5,412 nucleotides of DNA from Micrococcaceae bacterium (GTDB taxonomy: Bacteria; Actinomycetota; Actinomycetes; Actinomycetales; Micrococcaceae), in contig DNHA01000007.1 in assembly GCA_003486025.1 (NCBI GenBank), positions 1 to 5,412 on the forward strand, written 5' to 3'. The notes beneath the pieces were generated by a model. It was not told the origin of the DNA, did no database searches, and was given only the letters and a program-made list of their open reading frames with translations. Position 1 is the stretch's first letter, and each line of letters begins with the position of its first letter. Of the stretch, positions 1-5,412 are shown in pieces. The position numbers and the translations under genes were made by a program.

Positions 1-713
1 CCTTCTTCATCCGCCGGTCGCTGCATGAAACCCCTGAGTTCGAGGAAGCTAAAAAGAGCAATGACATTGCCAAGCTGCCTCTAGCTGTCCTGCTGAAGTT
101 CCACTGGAAAGACGTATTGCGTGTAGTGCTGTGTGCATTTATTGCCGCCGTATCCACCGTGTACGGAACGCTTGCCATCTCCTACGGCAAGAACATCGGA
201 AATATGGACGCCTCGATCACCCTATGGCTTGTTGTTGCAGGCAATATCGGCGCACTATTCACCCAGCCGTTATTCGGCAAACTTGCAGATGCCATCGGCC
301 GCAAGCCAGTCTTCGTCTACGGAGCAATCTCTTCGGCAGTCATCATGCCGTTCTACCTGCGCAGCATGGAAACAGACAATACGCTCCTGCAGTTCGTTCT
401 GTCTGTGGCAGTCTTCTCCTGCGCCTACGCAGCGGCCAATGCCGTGTGGCCAAGCTTCTACGCTGAGATGTTCTCCTCCAAGGTGCGCTTCTCGGGACTG
501 GCGATCGGCACTCAGCTCGGATTCCTCATGGCCGGGTTTGCTCCGTCCATCGTGGCGGCAATGGGCGGCCTGGAGCCAGGAGGCTGGATCAAGATCAGCG
601 TATTTACTGCCGCAATCTCGTTGGTTGCAACGATTTCCGCGTTGACCGCTCGCGAGACCTACCGGGTGCCCACCGCGCAGCTGGGCAGTAGCCCGGAATT
701 GGTGGCTAAGTAG
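1..713 (+). CDS. MFS transporter of the metabolite:H+ symporter (MHS) type, C-terminal half (5' partial)
   Basis: Proton-coupled inner-membrane importer of the MHS branch of the major facilitator superfamily (relatives: ShiA, ProP, KgtP), which take up organic acids, osmolytes or similar small metabolites. The reading frame is open from position 3 at the window edge to TAG at 711-713, giving 236 visible residues; the family is usually about 430-450 long, so roughly the N-terminal half is missing. The first residues (FFIRRSLHETPEF) match the end of TM6 and the central loop with the family's 'ETP.F' signature. TM7 starts near visible residue 37. GKLADAIGRKP (visible residues 92-102) is the motif-A repeat in the TM8-TM9 loop, and the stretch with YAEMFSSKVRFSG (about 153-165) is typical of MHS proteins between TM10 and TM11. 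A TTG at 117 lies inside TM7 and is not the start. It is convergent with the minus-strand operon and so probably a separate unit. The substrate cannot be assigned. Confidence 0.9.
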   Translation, partial: FFIRRSLHETPEFEEAKKSNDIAKLPLAVLLKFHWKDVLRVVLCAFIAAVSTVYGTLAISYGKNIGNMDASITLWLVVAGNIGALFTQPLFGKLADAIGRKPVFVYGAISSAVIMPFYLRSMETDNTLLQFVLSVAVFSCAYAAANAVWPSFYAEMFSSKVRFSGLAIGTQLGFLMAGFAPSIVAAMGGLEPGGWIKISVFTAAISLVATISALTARETYRVPTAQLGSSPELVAK

Positions 714-730
714 CAGCAGCAAGACACGAC

Positions 731-772
731 GCCCGGCACGCTCACCCCCATCAGGCGGTGAGCATGCCGGGC
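731..772. terminator. Bidirectional hairpin terminator between convergent genes
   Basis: Two 16-nt arms, 731-746 (GCCCGGCACGCTCACC) and 757-772 (GGTGAGCATGCCGGGC), flank a 10-nt loop at 747-756. Fifteen of sixteen positions pair. The odd one is C-A in the plus-strand transcript but U-G wobble in the minus-strand transcript, so the stem is unbroken for the minus-strand operon. The hairpin starts 17 nt after the transporter stop and 27 nt after the hydrolase stop. Neither side has a good T tract, which is common for actinobacterial terminators. Termination itself is inferred from the structure and position. Confidence 0.8.
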
Positions 773-799
773 ATTGTGCTGCTTGGACGTGCGTTAGAA

Positions 800-1702
800 C
801 TATGCGTCGGAGCGGTGCCCAAGCATCGTCTGGACATGCTTGGCCACCACATCTCGCCCAGGTGCATCCATCACTATCGTGTAATGGTTGGTATCCGGCA
901 CTTCTTCGATCTGCAGCCCACGCAATTTCTGCCCCCACGACTGCACATACTCCTTGGTATACAGCCCTGGTTCGGCACCCAACAGTCCCTTCGGCGAGCG
1001 CAGGAACGTCACTGGATGGCGTAATTCTTCCAACGCTTTAAACAGTGAAGCTCCACGGTGCAGTTCCGCCGTATCCTCGGCCAGTGCCTGATATTTTGTC
1101 GCCGGACGTAATCGTGGAGCGACTCCATCGAGGTCGTATTCGATGTAGGCATCCACCACCTCGTTCCAGTTTTCGCTGAAGGCCGGGTGTGGTTTCCAGA
1201 ACTCCTGGTACGCCGCCACCGATTCAAAAGTCATAGACAAACGTTGCGCTGCTGGGCCCAATACTGCTTCGATGATTTGCTCGTCATCCAAGCCATCGGG
1301 CACCTGCAAGGGTAGGACGCCGTCGACAAGCAGCAGCGAAGAAACGAGCTCCGGGTAAAGGTCCGCGAATACCAGCGAAACAAAGGCGCCCATCGAGTGG
1401 CCAATCACCGGAATCGGGCCACTGGCAAAGTGTTCCACGACCCGGGCAAGGTCCGCCGCGTGTACCGGCATCCCGAAGGGTCCAGGTAGCTGGTTGCTTC
1501 GTCCCCGGCCGCGAAGGTCCGGTGCAATGACCCGCACCCCGGGCAATGCCTGAGCAACCATTGCCCACGCAATATGCGAGGCGGTCACCCCGTGTATCAG
1601 CAGCACGGTCGGCGCTTGCGGATCATCAGGTCCCCAGAGACCCACCTGCAAGGGGCCGCCAGTAACGTTTACCGTCTCGGTGCGGTAGTTGCTGGCAATC
1701 AT
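800..1702 (-). CDS. Alpha/beta-fold hydrolase (ester, lactone or thioester hydrolase, substrate unknown)
   Basis: A 300-residue single-domain alpha/beta hydrolase, probably cytoplasmic since no signal peptide or membrane segment is seen. Visible motifs, numbered from the ATG at 1702: oxyanion-hole HG at 37-38 (LLIHGVTASH), a DLRGRGRS loop at 62-69, nucleophile elbow GHSMG at 101-105 with Ser103, and catalytic His273 in NHYTIVM. The acid is less clear: Asp127 (LLLVDG, after the strand following the nucleophile helix) is the best candidate, because the usual position before His reads RSPKGLLGAEPG with no Asp. A cap region lies about 130-225. The ATG at 1702 overlaps the TGA of the upstream dehydrogenase as ATGA and has GGTGGAG six nt upstream; a GTG at 1714 would sit inside that ribosome site. 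It is the last gene of the operon, ahead of the hairpin. Family membership is secure, but the reaction (carboxylester, lactone, C-C bond or CoA thioester) cannot be told from sequence. Confidence 0.88.
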   Translation of the reverse strand: MIASNYRTETVNVTGGPLQVGLWGPDDPQAPTVLLIHGVTASHIAWAMVAQALPGVRVIAPDLRGRGRSNQLPGPFGMPVHAADLARVVEHFASGPIPVIGHSMGAFVSLVFADLYPELVSSLLLVDGVLPLQVPDGLDDEQIIEAVLGPAAQRLSMTFESVAAYQEFWKPHPAFSENWNEVVDAYIEYDLDGVAPRLRPATKYQALAEDTAELHRGASLFKALEELRHPVTFLRSPKGLLGAEPGLYTKEYVQSWGQKLRGLQIEEVPDTNHYTIVMDAPGRDVVAKHVQTMLGHRSDA

Positions 1703-2478
1703 CGGGCACTCCACCCGCCATCCATGGTGTAGGAGGCACCGGTGACCATGCCCGCTTCATCTTGGGCCAGCCATGCCACCAAGGAAGCGACCTCTTCGGG
1801 TTCCACCAGACGTTTCACCGCAGCCTCGGTGAGCATAATCTTCTCCACCACCTCGGAAGGGGCAATCCCGTGAATTTTGGCCTGGTCCTGGATCTGCTTC
1901 TCCACTAACGCGGTGCGAACATATCCGGGATTCACACAGTTGCTTGTCACCCCATGCTCTGCACCTTCCAACGCGGTGACCTTCGATAGGCCTTCCAAAC
2001 CGTGCTTGGCCGAGACGTACGCGCTCTTGAAGGCGCTAGCTCGCAAACCATGCACGCTGGAAAGATTGATGATGCGTCCAAAACCGCGTTCATACATGCC
2101 AGGAAGGGCCGCACGGATGAGCAGGAAGGGAGATTCAAGCATCAGCCGGTGAATGAGCCGCCACGCTTCGGGATCAAATTCATGGATCGGGGCTACACGT
2201 TGCACCCCGGCGTTGTTGATTAGAATATCGGTATCAATACTCAGCTCTTCCAAAGCTTTAGTATCTGCCAGATCTACCGCCCAGGCCTCCCCGTCCAGAT
2301 CTTTAGCCACCTCGTCAGCGGCGTCCGCATTCAAATCTGCCACGGTGACAAGTGCCCCCTGCGCGCTGAGCTTCCTTGCGCAGGCCAACCCGATACCGGA
2401 AGCCCCGCCGGTGATCAGCGCGGTCCGTCCGGCCAGCGAACCCGAGGTGGACCCAAGTATTCTTTTAGTTTCAGTCAT
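1699..2478 (-). CDS. 3-hydroxybutyrate dehydrogenase-like short-chain dehydrogenase/reductase
   Basis: A 259-residue classical SDR, a cytosolic NAD(P)-dependent oxidoreductase whose closest known family by motif is D-3-hydroxybutyrate dehydrogenase (3-hydroxybutyrate to acetoacetate). Numbered from the ATG at 2478: cofactor loop TGGASGIG 23-30, Asp48 after the second strand (VTVADLN, favouring NAD), NNAG 88-91, catalytic Ser141, Tyr154 and Lys158 (YVSAK), NPGYVRT 183-189, and a C-terminal MDGGWSAR. The blocks SSVHGLRAS, SAYVSAKHGLEGLSK and LVEKQIQDQAKIHGI are hallmarks of the 3-hydroxybutyrate dehydrogenase group. The helix-4 Asn of the usual Asn-Ser-Tyr-Lys tetrad aligns with Met113 (RLMLESPF); I recall this form in actinobacterial homologues. 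The start is ATG 2478 with GAAAGG upstream; a TTG at 2487 directly abuts that site and is unlikely. It lies 5 nt after the TetR gene and overlaps the hydrolase by 4 nt. In this operon the true substrate may be another hydroxy acid. Confidence 0.85.
   Translation of the reverse strand: MTETKRILGSTSGSLAGRTALITGGASGIGLACARKLSAQGALVTVADLNADAADEVAKDLDGEAWAVDLADTKALEELSIDTDILINNAGVQRVAPIHEFDPEAWRLIHRLMLESPFLLIRAALPGMYERGFGRIINLSSVHGLRASAFKSAYVSAKHGLEGLSKVTALEGAEHGVTSNCVNPGYVRTALVEKQIQDQAKIHGIAPSEVVEKIMLTEAAVKRLVEPEEVASLVAWLAQDEAGMVTGASYTMDGGWSAR
1709..1715 (-). promoter_or_regulatory. Ribosome binding site of the alpha/beta hydrolase
   Basis: GGTGGAG on the minus strand ends six nt before the ATG at 1702-1700. 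It lies inside the last codons of the dehydrogenase gene and supports the ATG rather than the GTG at 1714-1712, which is part of this same site. The ATGA stop/start overlap suggests translational coupling. Confidence 0.65.
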
Positions 2479-2483
2479 CAGGC

Positions 2484-3122
2484 TCAACCTTTCACAGGCA
2501 ATTGTGCGCCATCGGGCGCCAACGCACGGTCAATAAAGTTCATCATCTCTTCAAATACTTCCTCGGGCACTTGGGGCCGATGCCCCTCAGCGTCCTCGGT
2601 TCCTTCCCAAAGCACCCAGCGCATACCGACCAATTCACCAATACCCATCAGGGCCCAGGCAGCCACTTCAGGGTTCATCGCCCGGATTTCACCGGTCCGC
2701 TGTGATGCCTCAAGGCCTTGGATGTAGCCCTCTACGATTTTGGTGTAGTGGTTGCGTAACGCTCCGGGTGACACAAACTCGGCCTGGCGAATGATCCGGT
2801 AAAGGGCGGGATGTTGCGCAGTGAAATGGAAGAAAGCTCTAAATCCTGCCCGCTCGGCGGCAAACCTGTTTTCTGCTGCAGCGGAAGCCTCGGTCATTGC
2901 CATGCGCACGCGCCGGTTCAGATCTTGAACTACCTCGTCAAAGATCTCCTGCTTGCCCGCAAAGTACAGGTAGAAGGTACCTAACCCCACGCCGGCGCAT
3001 TCGGTGATTTTCACAATCGACGCGTCGTGATAGCCCGAGGTGGCAAAGACTTTTTCTGCCGCAGCCAGGATCTTGCTGCGGGTACGAGTCCCGCGTTGTG
3101 TCCGAGGTGTCACTGTGCTCAT
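2484..3122 (-). CDS. TetR/AcrR-family transcriptional repressor
   Basis: A 212-residue one-component regulator, normal length for TetR proteins, which act as dimers that leave DNA on binding a small ligand. The N-terminal DNA-binding domain runs from about residue 12 to 60: helix 1 RTRSKILAAAEKVFATSGY, then the helix-turn-helix at about 34-55 ending in the family signature GLGTFYLYFAGKQEIF (46-61). The C-terminal ligand domain (about 65-200) includes HPALYRIIRQAEFVSP (104-119) and AWALMGIGELVGMRW (155-169), a pattern common in regulators of fatty-acid and aromatic catabolism. The start is ATG at 3122-3120, with a very strong GGGAGGAGG seven nt upstream. It is embedded in the operon: the ligase stop is 2 nt upstream and the dehydrogenase begins 5 nt downstream. 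It probably controls this operon, hence also itself, from an operator outside the window. The effector may be the carboxylate or its CoA ester; both points are inference. Confidence 0.92.
   Translation of the reverse strand: MSTVTPRTQRGTRTRSKILAAAEKVFATSGYHDASIVKITECAGVGLGTFYLYFAGKQEIFDEVVQDLNRRVRMAMTEASAAAENRFAAERAGFRAFFHFTAQHPALYRIIRQAEFVSPGALRNHYTKIVEGYIQGLEASQRTGEIRAMNPEVAAWALMGIGELVGMRWVLWEGTEDAEGHRPQVPEEVFEEMMNFIDRALAPDGAQLPVKG
2488..2493 (-). promoter_or_regulatory. Ribosome binding site deciding the dehydrogenase start
   Basis: GAAAGG on the minus strand stands nine nt before the ATG at 2478-2476 and zero nt before the TTG at 2487-2485. The spacing therefore favours the ATG, although the TTG would make a TTGA overlap with the TetR stop codon at 2486-2484. 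The match to the anti-Shine-Dalgarno sequence is moderate. Confidence 0.5.
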
Positions 3123-3124
3123 GG

Positions 3125-4681
3125 CTAATCCTCCTCCCGTAGTGAAAGCTGTTCGGTCCTGCTCTGGTCGCGTAATTGCTGGCGCGAAACTTTTTCAATT
3201 CCCACGCGTGGCAGCGTAGGGGTGAATTTGAAGGTGTCCGGAATCTTGAATCGTGCGAGTTTGCTGGCGCAATGCGCCGCCAGCTCCGTGGCATCAACGT
3301 GAGCATGCGTCTGTAAAACCACCCAGGCTTGCCCCACCTCGCCCCACCGGTCATCCGGCACTCCGATAACCGCGACTTCAGCCACCGCAGGATGGGTCAA
3401 CAGCACTTGTTCAACTTCGGTAGGTGAAATATTTTCACCCCCGGAAATGTAAAGGTCCTTGATCCGGTCAATGACCTTCAGATACCCCTCGGTGTCCCGG
3501 TGAACCAAATCTCCGGTATGCAGCCACCCGTCAACAAAAGCCTGAGCGCTGGCAGCGCTGTCTCGGAAATACCCCGACGCTACACTCGGACCGCTGACCA
3601 GCAATTCTCCGTCTCCGGCCCCATGGATTTCTTCGCCGGTCACCACATCAACGAGCTTCACATTCACGTGCGGGTACGGCCTGCCGGCAAACCCAATTTT
3701 GCTCATCGCTTCTTCGCTAGCCAGACACAGCACGTTCGGTCCGGCTTCACTCAGTCCATAGCCCTGGACCAGCGCCACGCCGCGCCCATGCCAGCATCGC
3801 AACAAGCTCGGAGCCATCGGCGCCCCGCCGACCACTGCCAGCTTCAAGGCCGTGAGATCAGTCGAGTCGAAGTCTGGATGGGTAGCTAGCATCCGGTAGT
3901 GCGCCGGAACGCCCATCATCTTGGTGACTTTGCGGTCTTCCAATAATTGCAGGGCGCGTCCGGCGTCAAAGGTCCGCTCCAGCACTACCGTGGCGCCTAC
4001 CCACCAGGCCAACAGCGGCTGAATATTCCAGCCGCCCAAGTGGTACTGCGGCAGCACCGCCAGGATGGTATCCGCACTGGTCAGATCCGCGGTGCGCGAA
4101 AGGGCCAAATTATTCCAGAAACAGTTTGCGTGGGTCAGCACCACCGCCTTGGGTTTTCCCTCGGAACCCGAGGTGAACACCATCAGCAGCGGATCATCAT
4201 CGGCCGGCGCCTGTCCTTGCAGTCCGGTGCCTAACCGAACGACTCGTTCGACACTTGCCTCAACGCCTACCGGTCCCATGGCAACCGTGGGCAGCGGAGC
4301 AATCAGCTGCGCGTTGCTCTGTTCGGCTAGTCGCTGAAACTCATCTTCAACGACCCACAGCGCCGGGTCGGCAATCACCAACTGCTCCCCCAACTCCGCA
4401 GGAGTCAGCCGCCAGGAAAGAGGCACCAGCACCAGTCCTGCCTTGGCACAGGCGAAAAACAACACCACCTGATCTGCACCGTTTCCCGAAAGGGTCGCGA
4501 TCCGATCCCCCACGCCAAAACCCGCCGTGGCGAATTTCTGGGCCAAGCTAGCTGCCCGGCGCTCCAGTTCCCGGTAAGTAGTGCGCACCCCGCGATCATC
4601 GATGGCAATACGTTCCGGGGTGCTCAGCGACCGGTCCGTAGTCCAGCGCCCCAGTGTGTGCAGTCCAAGATCTCTTGTCAT
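3125..4681 (-). CDS. Acyl-CoA ligase of the AMP-forming (ANL) superfamily
   Basis: A 518-residue acyl-CoA synthetase that would activate a carboxylic acid with ATP to an acyl-adenylate and then a CoA thioester; length is normal for the family. Core motifs in order: P-loop FTSGSEGKPKA at 169-179 (SEG in place of the common TTG), PQYHLGGW at 211-218, VVGGAPM at 283-289, adenine-binding YGLSEAG at 308-314, GWLHTGD at 385-391 with the ribose-binding Asp, hinge and CoA-site IDRIKDLYISGGENISPTEVE at 404-424, and catalytic Lys497 in PRVGIEKVSR (491-500). In the last motif the residue before Lys is Glu rather than the usual Gly. All key residues needed for activity appear present. The start is ATG 4681, 9 nt after the permease stop, with only a weak AGG upstream. 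The sequence resembles FadD, 4-coumarate and alicyclic-acid CoA ligases equally by eye, so chain length and substrate are undecided. Its place behind an importer suggests that it acts on the imported acid. Confidence 0.9.
   Translation of the reverse strand: MTRDLGLHTLGRWTTDRSLSTPERIAIDDRGVRTTYRELERRAASLAQKFATAGFGVGDRIATLSGNGADQVVLFFACAKAGLVLVPLSWRLTPAELGEQLVIADPALWVVEDEFQRLAEQSNAQLIAPLPTVAMGPVGVEASVERVVRLGTGLQGQAPADDDPLLMVFTSGSEGKPKAVVLTHANCFWNNLALSRTADLTSADTILAVLPQYHLGGWNIQPLLAWWVGATVVLERTFDAGRALQLLEDRKVTKMMGVPAHYRMLATHPDFDSTDLTALKLAVVGGAPMAPSLLRCWHGRGVALVQGYGLSEAGPNVLCLASEEAMSKIGFAGRPYPHVNVKLVDVVTGEEIHGAGDGELLVSGPSVASGYFRDSAASAQAFVDGWLHTGDLVHRDTEGYLKVIDRIKDLYISGGENISPTEVEQVLLTHPAVAEVAVIGVPDDRWGEVGQAWVVLQTHAHVDATELAAHCASKLARFKIPDTFKFTPTLPRVGIEKVSRQQLRDQSRTEQLSLREED
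3130..3138 (-). promoter_or_regulatory. Strong ribosome binding site of the TetR gene
   Basis: GGGAGGAGG on the minus strand, with a seven-nt spacer (ATTAGCC) before the ATG at 3122. This is the best Shine-Dalgarno match seen in the window. The same bases encode the end of the ligase (Arg-Glu-Glu-Asp, then TAG at 3127-3125), so ribosomes finishing the ligase stop on top of it. Confidence 0.75.
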
Positions 4682-4690
4682 GGCCGCAGC

Positions 4691-5412
4691 CTAATTCCGC
4701 TTGGTGGCTGCGTTAGCTGAAAAACGCTCACGCAGCCGGCGCACCGCACCGGTCAGGCCGCCAGGCATAAACAGCACGACCAGCACAAACAGGGCGCCAA
4801 GGATAAACAGCGGCTCCGACAGCGGCACATGCAAGATGGCTGGCAGCGACTCGACCGCGCTGGAATTCGCGAAGGCACTCAACCTCTGGTCCAGCAGCGT
4901 GTACAGCACTCCGCCTATCACCGCGCCCCACTTCGACCCGACCCCGCCGAGCACCACCATCACCAACAAGGTGATCGTAAAGTCAGCAGAAACTTGCCGC
5001 GGCACGGTCCCCGATTGCAAGAGCACAAACACCATGCCCACCGCCGCGGCCAGCACACCTGCCACCACAAAGATCAACAGTTTTGCCCAATAAGGCTGCA
5101 ATCCCAGCACTCGAACCCGCAACTCGTTCTCGCGTACGGCGGCCGCCACATGCCCGGCACGTGAAGACTGCACCCAAGAAACCACCGCAATCACGATCAG
5201 CAAGGTCAGCAGCGAGAGCCAATAAAGGTTGCGGGTATTGGCCACACCAACCAAAAACTCTGGAATACCAGCGGTATCCGGGCTCACCCCCTCCTCACCA
5301 CCGGTAGCTCCGCCGGGATTACGGCGAACCAGCACGCTGCCGGCCTGGGCAAAAGCCAGAGTCACCATGGCAAATGGAATACCCGTCACCCGCAACGCGA
5401 CCATGCCAGTCA
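4691..5412 (-). CDS. LivM-type ABC transporter permease (5' partial)
   Basis: Integral inner-membrane permease of the branched-chain amino acid (HAAT) ABC importer family, which works with a LivH permease, LivG/LivF ATPases and a periplasmic-type binding protein. The frame is open to the right window edge and ends at TAG 4693-4691, giving 239 visible residues against roughly 300-350 for the family, so the N-terminus is missing. An ATG at 5404 is internal: the residues around it (GMVALRVTGIPFAMVTLAFAQ) are the conserved LivM transmembrane block. Counting from that Met, other marks are GGATGGEEGVS (31-41), VRENELRVRVLGL (90-102, the coupling loop that meets the ATPase), the VVLGGVGSKWGAVIGG segment (150-165) and FMPGGLTG (212-219) after the last membrane span. 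Hydrophobic spans lie at about 10-26, 58-77, 107-130, 142-171 and 198-213. It is followed after 9 nt by the acyl-CoA ligase. This family also carries amides, urea and aromatic or alicyclic carboxylates, so the substrate need not be an amino acid. Confidence 0.92.
   Translation of the reverse strand, partial: TGMVALRVTGIPFAMVTLAFAQAGSVLVRRNPGGATGGEEGVSPDTAGIPEFLVGVANTRNLYWLSLLTLLIVIAVVSWVQSSRAGHVAAAVRENELRVRVLGLQPYWAKLLIFVVAGVLAAAVGMVFVLLQSGTVPRQVSADFTITLLVMVVLGGVGSKWGAVIGGVLYTLLDQRLSAFANSSAVESLPAILHVPLSEPLFILGALFVLVVLFMPGGLTGAVRRLRERFSANAATKRN

Noticed and set aside
117..119. TTG as a start codon for a short transporter-like protein
   Set aside because: The same frame is open to the window edge and the upstream residues match the conserved central loop of MHS transporters, so the gene begins outside the window.
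714..799. Possible small RNA or promoter in the only intergenic gap
   Set aside because: The genes on both sides converge here and the only structure is the hairpin; no convincing -35/-10 pair was seen.
270..938. 222-codon open frame on the minus strand across the transporter, the hairpin and the hydrolase 3' end
   Set aside because: Its protein is rich in Cys, Arg and His with no recognisable fold, it runs through the terminator hairpin and overlaps two well-supported genes. It is the antisense shadow of a GC-rich coding frame.
2485..2487. TTG start for the dehydrogenase, overlapping the TetR stop
   Set aside because: The ribosome site GAAAGG abuts it with no spacer, whereas the ATG at 2478 has a nine-nt spacer.
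3500..3889. 129-codon plus-strand open frame opposite the acyl-CoA ligase
   Set aside because: It lies fully inside a complete ligase with all family motifs and has no recognisable domain of its own.
4701..5093. 130-codon plus-strand open frame opposite the LivM permease
   Set aside because: Low-complexity Ser/Thr/Pro composition mirrors the hydrophobic codons of the permease on the other strand; no motif and no sensible gene context.

Overview
The window looks like part of an actinobacterial chromosome of moderately high GC (estimated by eye in the high fifties percent). The protein sequences, above all the actinobacterial form of the 3-hydroxybutyrate dehydrogenase-like protein, fit a Micrococcaceae-type organism (Arthrobacter or Glutamicibacter relatives). 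That placement is an inference from protein style, since no marker gene is present.

Layout: positions 1-713 hold the C-terminal half of a plus-strand major facilitator transporter of the metabolite:H+ symporter type; its start lies left of the window. The only real intergenic gap (714-799) carries a strong 16-bp inverted repeat at 731-772, placed to end transcription from both sides. From the right edge down to 800, all genes are on the minus strand and packed head to tail. In transcription order they are a LivM-type branched-chain amino acid/carboxylate ABC permease (5' end outside the window), an acyl-CoA ligase of the AMP-forming superfamily, a TetR-type repressor, a 3-hydroxybutyrate dehydrogenase-like short-chain dehydrogenase, and an alpha/beta hydrolase. 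Gaps are 9, 2, 5 and -4 nt, so these five genes almost certainly form one transcript with translational coupling.

Reading them together: an importer of the Liv type would bring in a small carboxylate or amide-like compound, the ligase would activate it to a CoA thioester, the dehydrogenase would oxidise a hydroxyl group on it or on a product, and the hydrolase would cut an ester, lactone or thioester. The TetR protein would sense the substrate or its CoA ester and control the operon. The actual substrate cannot be read from the sequence. No promoter, RNA gene, mobile element, CRISPR array or frameshift was found. The operon promoter and the likely TetR operator should lie to the right of position 5412. 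The window is a fairly ordinary catabolic cluster; I do not see strong evidence for a wholly new system.
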